Part shown: piece after piece, positions 8,378 through 16,573 of the stretch | Position numbering within the stretch: the stretch's first letter is position 1 | How the letters are laid out: each line of letters begins with the position of its first letter | From: Anaerolineaceae bacterium | GTDB taxonomy: Bacteria > Chloroflexota > Anaerolineae > Anaerolineales > Anaerolineaceae | Assembly (NCBI GenBank): GCA_016927865.1 | Contig: JAFGLU010000118.1 | Span: 1-64,000 of the forward strand | Length of the DNA stretch: 64,000 nucleotides | Direction: 5' to 3' | Translations under genes and position numbers: made by a program | Notes under the pieces: generated by a model | Database searches by the model: none | The model's input: only the letters and a program-made list of their open reading frames with translations | What the model was told of the DNA's origin: nothing

Positions 8378-9721
8378 ATGACACATTGGGCAGACGATGC
8401 AATTTTTTACCATATTTACCCATTGGGGCTCACCGGCGCGCCGCCGCGCAATGATTTTTCCAGTGCGCCAGTTTCGCGCCTGGACCCGTTGGAAGCCTGG
8501 GCAGACCACATGACCCGGCTGGGTTGCAACGCCCTTTACCTGGGCCCTTTGTTTGAGTCTTCCTCCCACGGTTATGACACCGCCGATTACTACACCGTGG
8601 ACCGCCGCCTGGGCGATGACGCGGCTTTGGCGCGCCTCTCTGAGCGGTTGCACCAGCGCGGCATTCGTTTGGTATTGGACGGAGTTTTTAATCACACCGG
8701 GCGCGGTTTTTGGGCCTACCGCGACATCCGCGAGAAGGGTCCTGCCTCGCCTTACTGTGGCTGGTATGCCAATTTGCGCTTTGGCGAGAGCAATGCCTGT
8801 GGCGATCCCTTTTGCTGCGACACCTGGGCCGGGCATGACAACTTGCCTCGCCTCAACCTCCAGCACCCCGATGCGCGCGCACACCTGTTGGGAGCCGCCC
8901 GAGCGTGGATTGAGCGCTTTGATATCGACGGGCTGCGCCTGGATGCCGCCGACTGCGTGGATTTGGGCTTTTTGCAAGAGCTGGCGGCCACCTGCCGCGG
9001 CCTCAAGCCCGATTTCTGGTTGATGGGTGAGGTGGTCCATGGCGATTATCGAAACTGGGCCAACCCCCAAACCCTCGATTCCGTGACCAATTACGAGTGC
9101 TACAAGGGCTTGTATTCCAGCCTGAACGACCAGAATTACTTCGAGATCGACTATGCTCTCAAGCGCCAGTTTGGTGAGGGTGGGCTGTATCGGGGACTGA
9201 CCCTGTATAATTTTGTCGACAATCACGACGTAGACCGGGTGGCCGGGCTGCTGCGCGACCCTGGCCTGCTCTTCCCGTTGTACCTGCTGCTGTTCACCAT
9301 GCCCGGCGCGCCCTCCATCTACTATGGCAGCGAGTTCGGCCTGGCGGATAAGAAGACTGCGCACTCCGACGCGCCCCTGCGCCCGGCCCTGGAACTGAAG
9401 AGCTTGCCGGACAGCGACCTGACTCGGGCCATTGCCCGCTTGAGCCGCCTGCGGCTGGCGCTACCGGCCCTGCGCCGCGGCGATTATCGCCCGGTGCACG
9501 TGGGCAGTAATCAACTGGCTTTCCTGCGCCAGAGCGCCGAACAAACGGCCCTGGTTATTCTGAACGCGACTCCGGAAACTGTGGATCTGGACCTGGCGGC
9601 TGCCGGGCTGGGAGACGGCTTCTGGCAGGATGCGCTCAACCCCGGCGAGCAGGTGGTGGTGCGCAGCGGCAAGATCAAGGCGCAGCTTTACCCCCATTGG
9701 GGGCGGGTGCTGGTGCGCTAA
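8378..9721 (+). CDS. GH13 alpha-amylase family glycosidase
   Basis: A 447-residue cytoplasmic protein (no signal peptide) with the GH13 barrel and a short C-terminal beta domain. The conserved regions are DGVFNH (101-106), GLRLDAAD with nucleophile Asp189, MGEVVHG with acid/base Glu218, and FVDNHD with the transition-state Asp284. It starts MTHWADDAIFYHIYP, as in cyclomaltodextrinase or neopullulanase-like enzymes, but lacks their N-terminal domain. Likely substrates are imported maltodextrins or related alpha-glucans; specificity cannot be fixed. AAGGAG precedes the ATG. It is probably repressed by the upstream TetR protein. Confidence 0.92.
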   Translation: MTHWADDAIFYHIYPLGLTGAPPRNDFSSAPVSRLDPLEAWADHMTRLGCNALYLGPLFESSSHGYDTADYYTVDRRLGDDAALARLSERLHQRGIRLVLDGVFNHTGRGFWAYRDIREKGPASPYCGWYANLRFGESNACGDPFCCDTWAGHDNLPRLNLQHPDARAHLLGAARAWIERFDIDGLRLDAADCVDLGFLQELAATCRGLKPDFWLMGEVVHGDYRNWANPQTLDSVTNYECYKGLYSSLNDQNYFEIDYALKRQFGEGGLYRGLTLYNFVDNHDVDRVAGLLRDPGLLFPLYLLLFTMPGAPSIYYGSEFGLADKKTAHSDAPLRPALELKSLPDSDLTRAIARLSRLRLALPALRRGDYRPVHVGSNQLAFLRQSAEQTALVILNATPETVDLDLAAAGLGDGFWQDALNPGEQVVVRSGKIKAQLYPHWGRVLVR

Positions 9722-9726
9722 AAAGG

Positions 9727-9732
9727 TATAAT
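9727..9732 (+). promoter_or_regulatory. -10 element of the pyruvate-kinase-like gene
   Basis: TATAAT lies just after the GH13 stop codon and 6 bp before ATG 9739, the same spacing as at tetR. This predicts a leaderless mRNA. No -35 is evident in the overlapping coding sequence. Confidence 0.6.
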
Positions 9733-9738
9733 CGGCGC

Positions 9739-10710
9739 ATGAACTATGACATCATTGCAACCTTGGGACCTGCCAGCGCCAGGCGAGAGATCTGGCAGGA
9801 GATGCTGGCGTCGGGGGCAAGCGGCTTTCGGCTGAACACTTCTCACCTCAACCTAGCCGATCTGAATGACTGGCTGGAGCGGCTGGCGAGTTTCCGGGAT
9901 GAGTGCGGCGCTGATTTTGGCGTGACGCTGGATTTGCAGGGCAGCAAGTGGCGTGTGGGGCAGTTCCCAGCATTTGAGTTACCCACCAAACAATCCATTT
10001 TGTTGATCCTGGCGAGCGAAACAGACCGCCCGGACTGCCTGCCTGTGCCCCATGCAGATTTCTTTCAGGCGGCGCAAACTTCCGGCGGCGAGATCGTGCT
10101 CAACGATGCCAAAAGCCGGCTGGCGATCGAATCAACAGGCGTCGACTGGGTGCGAGCGCGGGTGACGCTGGGCGGGCTAATTTCCCCGCATAAGGGCATC
10201 ACCTTCAACCAGTCCGATTTTCGCAAGGAAACCCTCAACGAGAAAGATCGCCTGATTGTGCGTCGTACCCAGGGGCTGGGCTGGGTGGATTATGCCCTGT
10301 CCTACGTCCGCGACGGGCAGGAGATGCGCGCCTACCGCACGGCTTTGGGGGCCGAGACGCGCCTGGTTGCCAAGCTGGAGCGCGGCCCGGCGCTGGAGGA
10401 CGCGGCGGGCATTGCCGCGCAGATGGAGGGGGTTTGGTTGTGCAGGGGCGATTTGGGCGCGGAGCTGGGCCTGGCGGGGATGGCTGCCGCCGCGCACCGC
10501 TTTGCCGCGCAAGTGCCCGGCCTGCCCTGCCCTGCCTTTTTGGCCGGGCAGGTGCTGGAGCACATGACCACCCACCCCACGCCCACCCGCGCGGAGATTT
10601 GTGGCATCTACGATGCCATGCAAGCCGGGTATCGCGGCGTGGTGCTTTCGGATGAGACCGCCATTGGGGCAAACCCGGTGCTGGCGGTGCAGGCGGCGGC
10701 GGGTTTTTGA
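9739..10710 (+). CDS. short pyruvate-kinase-like protein
   Basis: A 323-residue protein with pyruvate kinase motifs but about 150 residues shorter than the enzyme. Matches are IATLGPAS, FRLNTSHLNL, LDLQGSKWRVG, VAKLERG, LCRGDLGAELG and PTRAEICGIYDAM...VVLSDETAIG. The B domain is reduced and the C-terminal allosteric domain is absent. Substitutions in key loops (RLNTSH for RMNFSH, DLQGSK for DLKGPE) leave activity open. It may be a minimal pyruvate kinase or a related phosphoenolpyruvate-binding protein. An in-frame upstream extension exists, but the -10 at 9727 would place it outside the mRNA. Confidence 0.82.
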   Translation: MNYDIIATLGPASARREIWQEMLASGASGFRLNTSHLNLADLNDWLERLASFRDECGADFGVTLDLQGSKWRVGQFPAFELPTKQSILLILASETDRPDCLPVPHADFFQAAQTSGGEIVLNDAKSRLAIESTGVDWVRARVTLGGLISPHKGITFNQSDFRKETLNEKDRLIVRRTQGLGWVDYALSYVRDGQEMRAYRTALGAETRLVAKLERGPALEDAAGIAAQMEGVWLCRGDLGAELGLAGMAAAAHRFAAQVPGLPCPAFLAGQVLEHMTTHPTPTRAEICGIYDAMQAGYRGVVLSDETAIGANPVLAVQAAAGF

Positions 10711-10724
10711 AGCGGCGGTTCCCG

Positions 10725-10746
10725 CCGTGCCAATTCCCAAAGAACC
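10725..10746. repeat. family 2 repeat, single end
   Basis: GCCAATTCCCAAAGAACC matches the right-hand end of family 2 elements at 48792 and 51145. Only one end is present here, next to a short GGCGGTTCCCGCC hairpin just after the preceding stop codon, so this is a remnant. Confidence 0.55.
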
Positions 10747-10765
10747 CTTTAATCTTACTGTCTTT

Positions 10766-10787
10766 CCAAAACGGTTTGGATTATAAT
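10766..10787 (+). promoter_or_regulatory. LacI-type operator and -10 of the lacI-like gene
   Basis: CCAAAACGGTTTGG (10766-10779) is a dyad with a central CG and six of seven matched positions, the form recognised by LacI/GalR proteins. TATAAT (10782-10787) follows after two bases and is 7 bp from ATG 10795. A regulator bound here would block its own promoter. No second copy was noticed in the window. Confidence 0.6.
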
Positions 10788-10794
10788 GCCAGTG

Positions 10795-11808
10795 ATGATT
10801 ACTATTCGTGATGTAGCTCGCCGGTTGAATCTTTCGATTACCACTGTCTCGCGCGCCCTGGACGGCTATGATGATGTGGCTGAAGAAACGCGCCGGCAGG
10901 TGATTGAGGTGGCGAAGGAGATGGGTTATACCCCCAACCGTGCTGCGCGCGAGTTGCGCCGCCAACGCACCGACACGCTCGGCTATATTCTCCCCGCCGA
11001 CAAGCCGCAGTTCGCCGACCCGTTCATCGCCGAGTTTATTGCCGGGCTGGGCGACGAGGCTGCCGCCAACAACTTCGATTTGCTGGTTTCCACGGCTCCG
11101 GCCGAATCTGCGCAGGAGAAGACCCTCTATCAGCGCTGGGTACAGGGCGGCAAGGTGGACGGCCTGGTGCTCAACTATACACGCCTGCGTGATTGGCGGG
11201 TCCAATATCTGGCTGGATTAAAAAAGCCTTTTGTTTCCTTGGAGCGTTCGCTGGACGCGGTCGATTTCGTCGGTGTGGAAGTGGACCCCGGCGAAGGCTA
11301 TGCTGAGTTGATCGATTACTTGATCGGCATGGGCCACAGCCGCATCGCCTATGTCGGCGGCTGGCGTGAACTGAAGATTCAGCATGATCGCTTTGCTGCT
11401 TTTGAACGGTGTTTGAACAGCGCGGCGGTGCAGATCGACCCGACCCTGGTGCTGGAGGGCGATTTGACCCTGGAGGGTGGGTACCAGGCTGTGCTGCGCC
11501 TGCTTTCGCTCAACCGCCCACCCACTGCGGTGGTTTGTGTGAATGACCTGACCGCTATTGGGGCTCTGCACGCTGCCCATGAAATGGGGCTGCGCATTGG
11601 GCGAGACGTGGCTGTGGCCGGCTTCGATGGAATCATGGGCGCTGCTCACACCAATCCGCCGCTCACCACCCTCGACCAGCCGGTTTATACGATCGCCAGG
11701 AAACTGGTCAGTTTGCTGCTAGGGCTGATCTCAGGGGGAGAGATGCCTGAGCGGCAGGTGCGCCTTCAACCCAAGCTAATGATTCGTGAATCGACCGGCG
11801 GTAGATAA
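10795..11808 (+). CDS. LacI family transcriptional regulator
   Basis: A 337-residue regulator: N-terminal LacI helix-turn-helix (ITIRDVARRLNLSITTVSRAL, hinge NRAARELRRQRT), then a periplasmic-binding-protein-like sugar-binding domain with TLGYILP, GHSRIAYVGG, AVVCVNDLTAIGA and DVAVAGFDG. An ATG at 10786 is in frame but lies inside the -10 hexamer, so 10795 is the better start. The effector is probably a sugar. Its targets are unknown beyond the likely autoregulatory operator; the GH13 gene has a TetR operator instead. Confidence 0.92.
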   Translation: MITIRDVARRLNLSITTVSRALDGYDDVAEETRRQVIEVAKEMGYTPNRAARELRRQRTDTLGYILPADKPQFADPFIAEFIAGLGDEAAANNFDLLVSTAPAESAQEKTLYQRWVQGGKVDGLVLNYTRLRDWRVQYLAGLKKPFVSLERSLDAVDFVGVEVDPGEGYAELIDYLIGMGHSRIAYVGGWRELKIQHDRFAAFERCLNSAAVQIDPTLVLEGDLTLEGGYQAVLRLLSLNRPPTAVVCVNDLTAIGALHAAHEMGLRIGRDVAVAGFDGIMGAAHTNPPLTTLDQPVYTIARKLVSLLLGLISGGEMPERQVRLQPKLMIRESTGGR

Positions 11809-11892
11809 CGCGTCTACTCGCTGCTTCTCAGGCTTTTCTCAACGCCTGAACTTTCATCCGGCTGGATCCAGTTCTTCTTCCCAGGAGGCAAA

Positions 11893-12363
11893 ATGCTGAT
11901 CCGAGATTACATGAAACGTAACGTTTTCTACGTGCACACAACCACGACCATTGGCGAGGCAGCGCGACTGTTCGTTGAAAAGCACATCGGCACGCTGCCG
12001 GTGGTGGACGAAAACGGACGGTTGCGGGGGCTGCTGCCGCTGCGCAGCATGCTGCTGCTGGTCATGCCAGATTTTGTCAGCCTGGTGGAAGATTTTGATT
12101 TCGTTTCCGATTTCGGCGCGGCTGAATTACGCGTTCCCGATCCGGCCACCCTCAACCGCCCGGTGAGCGATATCATGCTGAGCCCGGAAAGTATCGAAGA
12201 AACCTCTGGGCTTCTGCGTGCTTCGGCTGTGCTCAACCAGCACCAGTTGCACGACCTGCCGGTAGTGGATCAACAGGGCAAGTTGGTGGGAATCGTTTCG
12301 CGCGTGGATGTGGGCACGGGGTTTCTTTCACGCTGGAATATTACCCAGGCAGGCGCGGAATGA
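11893..12363 (+). CDS. tandem CBS-domain protein
   Basis: A 156-residue protein made of one CBS pair: first repeat from DYMKRNVFYVHTTTTIGEA to GTLPVVDENGRLRGLL, second from VSDIMLS to LHDLPVVDQQGKLVGIVSRVDV. CBS pairs bind adenine nucleotides or other ligands and regulate partner enzymes or transporters. CCAGGAGG lies just upstream. Its stop overlaps the start of the transporter gene by four bases (ATGA), so it may act as the regulatory subunit of that transporter. Confidence 0.88.
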   Translation: MLIRDYMKRNVFYVHTTTTIGEAARLFVEKHIGTLPVVDENGRLRGLLPLRSMLLLVMPDFVSLVEDFDFVSDFGAAELRVPDPATLNRPVSDIMLSPESIEETSGLLRASAVLNQHQLHDLPVVDQQGKLVGIVSRVDVGTGFLSRWNITQAGAE

Positions 12364-13649
12364 CAGCGGGCATCGTCGCTACCCTCATCTTTGCCGCCAC
12401 GCTGTACATCGTTTTTTCTGAGAAACTGAACCGCACGATTGCATCCATCGCCGGGGCGGCTTCCATGCTCGTCGCGGGCATGGTGCTGGGATTCTATAAC
12501 GAAGAACAGGCCATCGCGGCGATTGATTTCGAGACCATTGGCTTGCTGGTAGGCATGATGACCCTGGTGGCGCTCATCATTCCCACTGGTTTTTTTCAAT
12601 ACCTGGCGGTGCGGGCGGCGCGCTTTTCGAAGGGCGAACCGCTGCGCCTGTTGGTCTTGTTGGGTGTAATCACCACGGTGCTGTCCATGTTTTTGGATAA
12701 CGTTACCACGGTGGTGCTCATTGCCCCGGTGACGATTTTGATCTGTGAAATTTTGGGCATCAATTCTGCATCGCTGCTGATCGCTGAAGCACTGCTTTCA
12801 AACACAGGTGGCATTGCCACGCTGGTTGGCGACCCCCCCAACGTGCTCATTGCCTCTGCTTCCGGCCTCACCTTTGTCGATTTTCTGACCCATTCGCTGC
12901 CCCTGGTTCTGGTGATCTGGCTGGTGGCTTTGTTCACCCTTCGGTTTTTGTTTCGCCGCGAACTGGCCCAGCCCCCAGCAGACCCAGACGCGATCTTGAG
13001 TTTGAACCCCAAGGCGGCTCTGGACGATTGGAAGACTGCTCGAAAAGTACTCATCGTTCTGGGTGTGGCAATCATTTTCTTCTTTTTTGAGAAGATGCTC
13101 GAGATTTCTCCCTCGTTTGTGGCCCTCACGGCCGCGGCGGTGGCTCTGGTGTGGGTGCGCCCCGATATTCACAAAACCTTTGAGCGTGTTGAATGGAGCG
13201 TATTGGTCTTTTTTGTGGCGCTTTTCATTTTGGTTGGTGGCCTGGAAGCAGCCGGCGTTCTGCACGCCCTGACCAGTGTAATTTTAAAGGTGGGAGATTC
13301 CACTCCCGTATTGCTGGGGATTGGCATATTGTGGATGGTGGCAGGACTCTCTGCTGTGGTCGATAACGTGCCCATGACGATCGCGATCATCCCGGTTATT
13401 CTGGAATTAGAAACCAATGGCATTAACGTGCAACCGCTGTGGTGGGCGCTGGCTTTTGGGGCCGGGTTGGGCGGCAATGGCACCATCATCGGCTCGACCG
13501 CCAACGTGGTGGTGGCCTCGCTTTCCGAGCGAACCCGCACTCCCATCACGGCCAAGTTGTGGAACAAGCGCGGGCTGCCAGTTATGTTGGTTACTCTGGT
13601 GGTCATGACCATTTTGTATGTAATCGCTTATCCGTTTTACGCCCGTTAG
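12360..13649 (+). CDS. ArsB/NhaD-type ion transporter
   Basis: A 429-residue integral membrane protein with about eleven hydrophobic segments. FLDNVTTVVLIAPVTI and GGIATLVGDPPNVLIASASGL in the first half and VVDNVPMTIAIIPV and GNGTIIGSTANVVVASLSE in the second half are the paired re-entrant motifs of the ion transporter superfamily (ArsB, NhaD, P protein). The substrate may be an anion such as arsenite or a Na+/H+ exchange; there is no ars gene nearby to decide. It is translationally coupled to the preceding CBS protein. Confidence 0.88.
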   Translation: MTAGIVATLIFAATLYIVFSEKLNRTIASIAGAASMLVAGMVLGFYNEEQAIAAIDFETIGLLVGMMTLVALIIPTGFFQYLAVRAARFSKGEPLRLLVLLGVITTVLSMFLDNVTTVVLIAPVTILICEILGINSASLLIAEALLSNTGGIATLVGDPPNVLIASASGLTFVDFLTHSLPLVLVIWLVALFTLRFLFRRELAQPPADPDAILSLNPKAALDDWKTARKVLIVLGVAIIFFFFEKMLEISPSFVALTAAAVALVWVRPDIHKTFERVEWSVLVFFVALFILVGGLEAAGVLHALTSVILKVGDSTPVLLGIGILWMVAGLSAVVDNVPMTIAIIPVILELETNGINVQPLWWALAFGAGLGGNGTIIGSTANVVVASLSERTRTPITAKLWNKRGLPVMLVTLVVMTILYVIAYPFYAR

Positions 13650-13664
13650 CACCGCGCGACTCAT

Positions 13665-13717
13665 TCAAAACCGGGCCTCAGAAAGATCGCGATTTGATTG
13701 AGCGCAGACCGGTTTTG
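13665..13717 (+). promoter_or_regulatory. inverted repeat before the mutase-like gene
   Basis: TCAAAACCGG (13665-13674) and CCGGTTTTGA (13708-13717) are perfect 10-bp arms flanking 33 bases. The right arm lies just before the AAAGGAAGG ribosome site of the next gene. As RNA this could end the transporter transcript or affect translation of the mutase-like gene. No U-run follows. Confidence 0.4.
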
Positions 13718-13731
13718 AGAAAGGAAGGTAT

Positions 13732-15390
13732 ATGATGAAAACTGTAATCGCCGCCGCATTGGGAGAATGCGTTCATGTTGCCGGAGTGTCGAACTTTTTG
13801 CGCCTGGCCGAACTGGCCGGCTGGCGCACGGAATTTTTGGGCCCGGCAGTGCCGGTCGAAGAGGTGCTGCGGGCCGCCAAAAAGGCCGCCGAGTCCATTC
13901 CCCCCGAAGATTTGCTGGTGGGCGTCTCTTACCGCCTGACCCCCGAAACCGGCGAGCGCCTGCTGGGGCAGTTTGCCGAGGAATTCAGCAGCCTGCATGA
14001 GGCCGGCGTGCGCTTTGCTTTTGCCGGTACGCCCCCGGTGGCGGAGCGAGTTGGGCGAATTGGCTTTTTTGAAAAGATTTTTGACGGCAGTGAAACCCCC
14101 GAGCAGGTGCTGGCATATTTGAAGGGGCAGCCTGCCGGAGATTTGACCCAGGCGGATTATCCTCAACGTACTGTGGACCGTATTCGTTGGCGCGCGCCCT
14201 ACCCCATTTTGCGCCATCACTTCGGCCTGCCAACGATGGAGGCGACCATCGAGGGTATCCAAAAAATAGCCGAAGCCGAAGCCCTGGATTTGATCTCGCT
14301 GGGCACCGACCAGGATGCGCAGGAAAATTTCTTCCACCCCGAACGCCAGGATCCCCGTCGCAAAGGCGCGGGTGGCGTTCCGGTGCGCACGGAGGATGAT
14401 CTGCGTGCCCTGTATGAGGCCAGCCGCCGGGGGAACTTCCCTATGCTGCGCGCTTATTCGGGCACCGATGATTTCATCCGTTACGCCGAAGTGCTGACCG
14501 AGACGATTCACAACGCCTGGTGCGCCATTCCCCTGTTTTGGTTCAACCGAATGGATGGGCGTGGGCCGTGGGACCTGGAGGGCTCGATCCGCGAACACCA
14601 GCAGGTGATGGCCTGGTATGGGCAGCGCGACATCCCGGTGGAATTGAACGAGCCGCATCATTGGGGAATGCGCGATTCGTCGGACACGGTTTTTGTCGTT
14701 TCAGCTTTCCTGGCGGCCTATAACGCCCGCCAGTATGGGGTGAAGGATTACATTGCGCAGATGATGTTCAACAGCCCGCCCGGCCTGAGCGACGCGATGG
14801 ACCTTGCCAAGATGCTGGCTGTGCTGGAAATGATTGCCCCGTTGGAAAGCCCCGATTTCCGCATCTGGCGGCAGACGCGCATTGGCCTGCTCTCACACCC
14901 GCTGGATGTGGATGCCGCCCGTGGGCACCTGGCCGCGAGCACCTATCTGCAAATGGCACTCAATCCGCACATCTATCACATTGTTGGGCACACCGAAGCC
15001 GATCATGCCGCGACCGCCGAGGATGTGATCGAGGCCAGCAAGATTGTGCGCCGCGCTATCCAAAACGCGATGGGCGCGCCGGACAGCACCCGCGCCGAGG
15101 AGGTGCAGGAGCGCAAAGCCGTTTTGATTGAGGAGGCGCGCGAGCTGTTGCTCAAAATTCGTGGGTTGGCAGAGCCCGACACCGCCGACCCGTGGGCAGA
15201 CGCGGCCACGCTGGCCCGCTCGGTGACCAGCGGCTTGATGGACGCGCCGCAGTTGAAGAATAACCTCTTTGGCCGCGGCCTGGTGCGCACCCGCATTTTA
15301 AAGGGAGCTTGTGTTGCAGTGGATGAAAAGGGTGATCCCCTCTCAGCGCGTGAGCAGAAATATTTTCAAAAAAGCATGAAGGAGCAATAG
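13732..15390 (+). CDS. fused cobalamin-dependent mutase-like protein (glutamate mutase type)
   Basis: A 552-residue protein with two parts. Residues 1-125 look like a B12-binding Rossmann domain: GECVHVAG, then GWRTEFLGPAVPVEEV, GVSYRL and FAFAGTPP fall where DxHxxG, SxL and GG motifs belong. His15 and Gly18 are kept but the Asp is Cys13. Residues 200-552 resemble the barrel subunit of glutamate (methylaspartate) mutase; SGLMDAP near the end and the VGHTEADHAATAEDVIEAS segment recall equivalent stretches as I remember them. Barrel and B12 domain are usually separate subunits. The next gene begins one base after the stop. The reaction is unknown; a carbon-skeleton rearrangement is the inference. 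Confidence 0.65.
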   Translation: MMKTVIAAALGECVHVAGVSNFLRLAELAGWRTEFLGPAVPVEEVLRAAKKAAESIPPEDLLVGVSYRLTPETGERLLGQFAEEFSSLHEAGVRFAFAGTPPVAERVGRIGFFEKIFDGSETPEQVLAYLKGQPAGDLTQADYPQRTVDRIRWRAPYPILRHHFGLPTMEATIEGIQKIAEAEALDLISLGTDQDAQENFFHPERQDPRRKGAGGVPVRTEDDLRALYEASRRGNFPMLRAYSGTDDFIRYAEVLTETIHNAWCAIPLFWFNRMDGRGPWDLEGSIREHQQVMAWYGQRDIPVELNEPHHWGMRDSSDTVFVVSAFLAAYNARQYGVKDYIAQMMFNSPPGLSDAMDLAKMLAVLEMIAPLESPDFRIWRQTRIGLLSHPLDVDAARGHLAASTYLQMALNPHIYHIVGHTEADHAATAEDVIEASKIVRRAIQNAMGAPDSTRAEEVQERKAVLIEEARELLLKIRGLAEPDTADPWADAATLARSVTSGLMDAPQLKNNLFGRGLVRTRILKGACVAVDEKGDPLSAREQKYFQKSMKEQ

Positions 15391-15391
15391 A

Positions 15392-16498
15392 ATGGAAAAG
15401 GCGGAGAAATTCACGGTAATTGGGGCAGGCCACGGCGGAAAAGCGATGGCGGCTCACCTGGCGCTGATGGGGGCGGATGTTGCGCTGTGGAATCGGACCT
15501 TTGAGCATATCGAAATTATGAAGAAACGCGGCGGCATCGAATTAGACAGTGGCGAAAACGGCCCGCGCGGCTTTGGTGAATTATCCCTGGTGACTTCGGA
15601 TATTTCCGAGGCCATTGCGCACGCCCAGGTGATCATGGTGGTGCTGCCTTCCTCGGCGCATGGCGATATTGCCAAGATTTCTGCGCCGCACTTGAAGGAC
15701 GGGCAGATCGTAATTTTGCACCCTGGGCGCACCTTGGGAGCGATTGAGTTCATGAAGGTAGTCCGCGACAGCGGCTGCACCGCCGATATCACGGTGGCGG
15801 AAGCCGAGACGTTCATCTACGCCAGCCGCTCCGACGGCCCCGCCCAGGCGCGCATTTTTCGCATTAAGGAGGCCGTGCCGCTGGCGGCGCTGCCGTCCAT
15901 CCGCAACGAAAGGGTTCTAAAGGCCATCGAGCACGCCTACCCGCAGTTCATCGACGGGGTGGACGTGTTGCACACCGGCTTGAACAATATGGGTGCCATC
16001 TTCCATCCAGCGCTAACCCTGCTCAACGCCGGCTGGATTGAGGCTACCCACGGTGACTACCAGTTCTACATCGACGGAGTCACCCCTTCGGTGGCCCGCG
16101 TCCTGGAGGTGCTGGACCGCGAGCGGGTAACGGTGGCGTCATCGGTGGGCATTCGCGCGCGCACCTCGCTGGAGTGGTTGAAACTGGCTTATGACACCAG
16201 CGGCGAGGATTTGCATGAGGCAATTCACAACCAGCCAGGCTACTACGGCATTAAGGCCCCGGCCACGCTGAATCACCGCTATATTTTTGAGGATGTGCCG
16301 ATGAGCCTGGTACCGATTGCCTCGCTGGGAATGCGCTATGGCGTGTCGGTGCGCGGGATGGAGAGCATCATCCGCCTGGGCAGCATCATTCACCGCACCG
16401 ATTACTGGCGGCGCGGGCGCACCGTGGAACGGTTGGGGCTGGAGCAATGGAGCGTGAGCGAACTGACCCAATTTGTAAAAGAGGGCAAAATCGATTAA
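15392..16498 (+). CDS. NAD/NADP octopine/nopaline dehydrogenase family protein
   Basis: A 368-residue enzyme with an N-terminal Rossmann fold (VIGAGHGGKAMAAHLALMG, residues 9-27) and a C-terminal all-helical opine dehydrogenase domain (NNMGAIFHPALTLLNAGWIE, RTSLEWLKLAYD). Family members reduce an imine between an amino acid and a 2-oxoacid. The conserved His in the AIFHP motif is the expected catalytic residue. It follows the mutase-like gene by a single base, so the products very probably act in one pathway, for example reductive joining or oxidation of a branched amino acid made by the mutase. Substrate is not determined. Confidence 0.88.
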   Translation: MEKAEKFTVIGAGHGGKAMAAHLALMGADVALWNRTFEHIEIMKKRGGIELDSGENGPRGFGELSLVTSDISEAIAHAQVIMVVLPSSAHGDIAKISAPHLKDGQIVILHPGRTLGAIEFMKVVRDSGCTADITVAEAETFIYASRSDGPAQARIFRIKEAVPLAALPSIRNERVLKAIEHAYPQFIDGVDVLHTGLNNMGAIFHPALTLLNAGWIEATHGDYQFYIDGVTPSVARVLEVLDRERVTVASSVGIRARTSLEWLKLAYDTSGEDLHEAIHNQPGYYGIKAPATLNHRYIFEDVPMSLVPIASLGMRYGVSVRGMESIIRLGSIIHRTDYWRRGRTVERLGLEQWSVSELTQFVKEGKID

Positions 16499-16558
16499 GC
16501 GAGCAGGCTGAGTCGGCGGCTTTTAAAATGCCCCCTGATAAAAAACCTCGCATAAATG

Positions 16559-16564
16559 TATAAT
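16559..16564 (+). promoter_or_regulatory. -10 element of the V4R gene
   Basis: TATAAT is 9 bp before the ATG at 16574. Transcription would start about two bases before the start codon. An in-frame ATG at 16556 overlaps the hexamer and is therefore unlikely to be used. Confidence 0.55.
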
Positions 16565-16573
16565 ACTTGTAAT

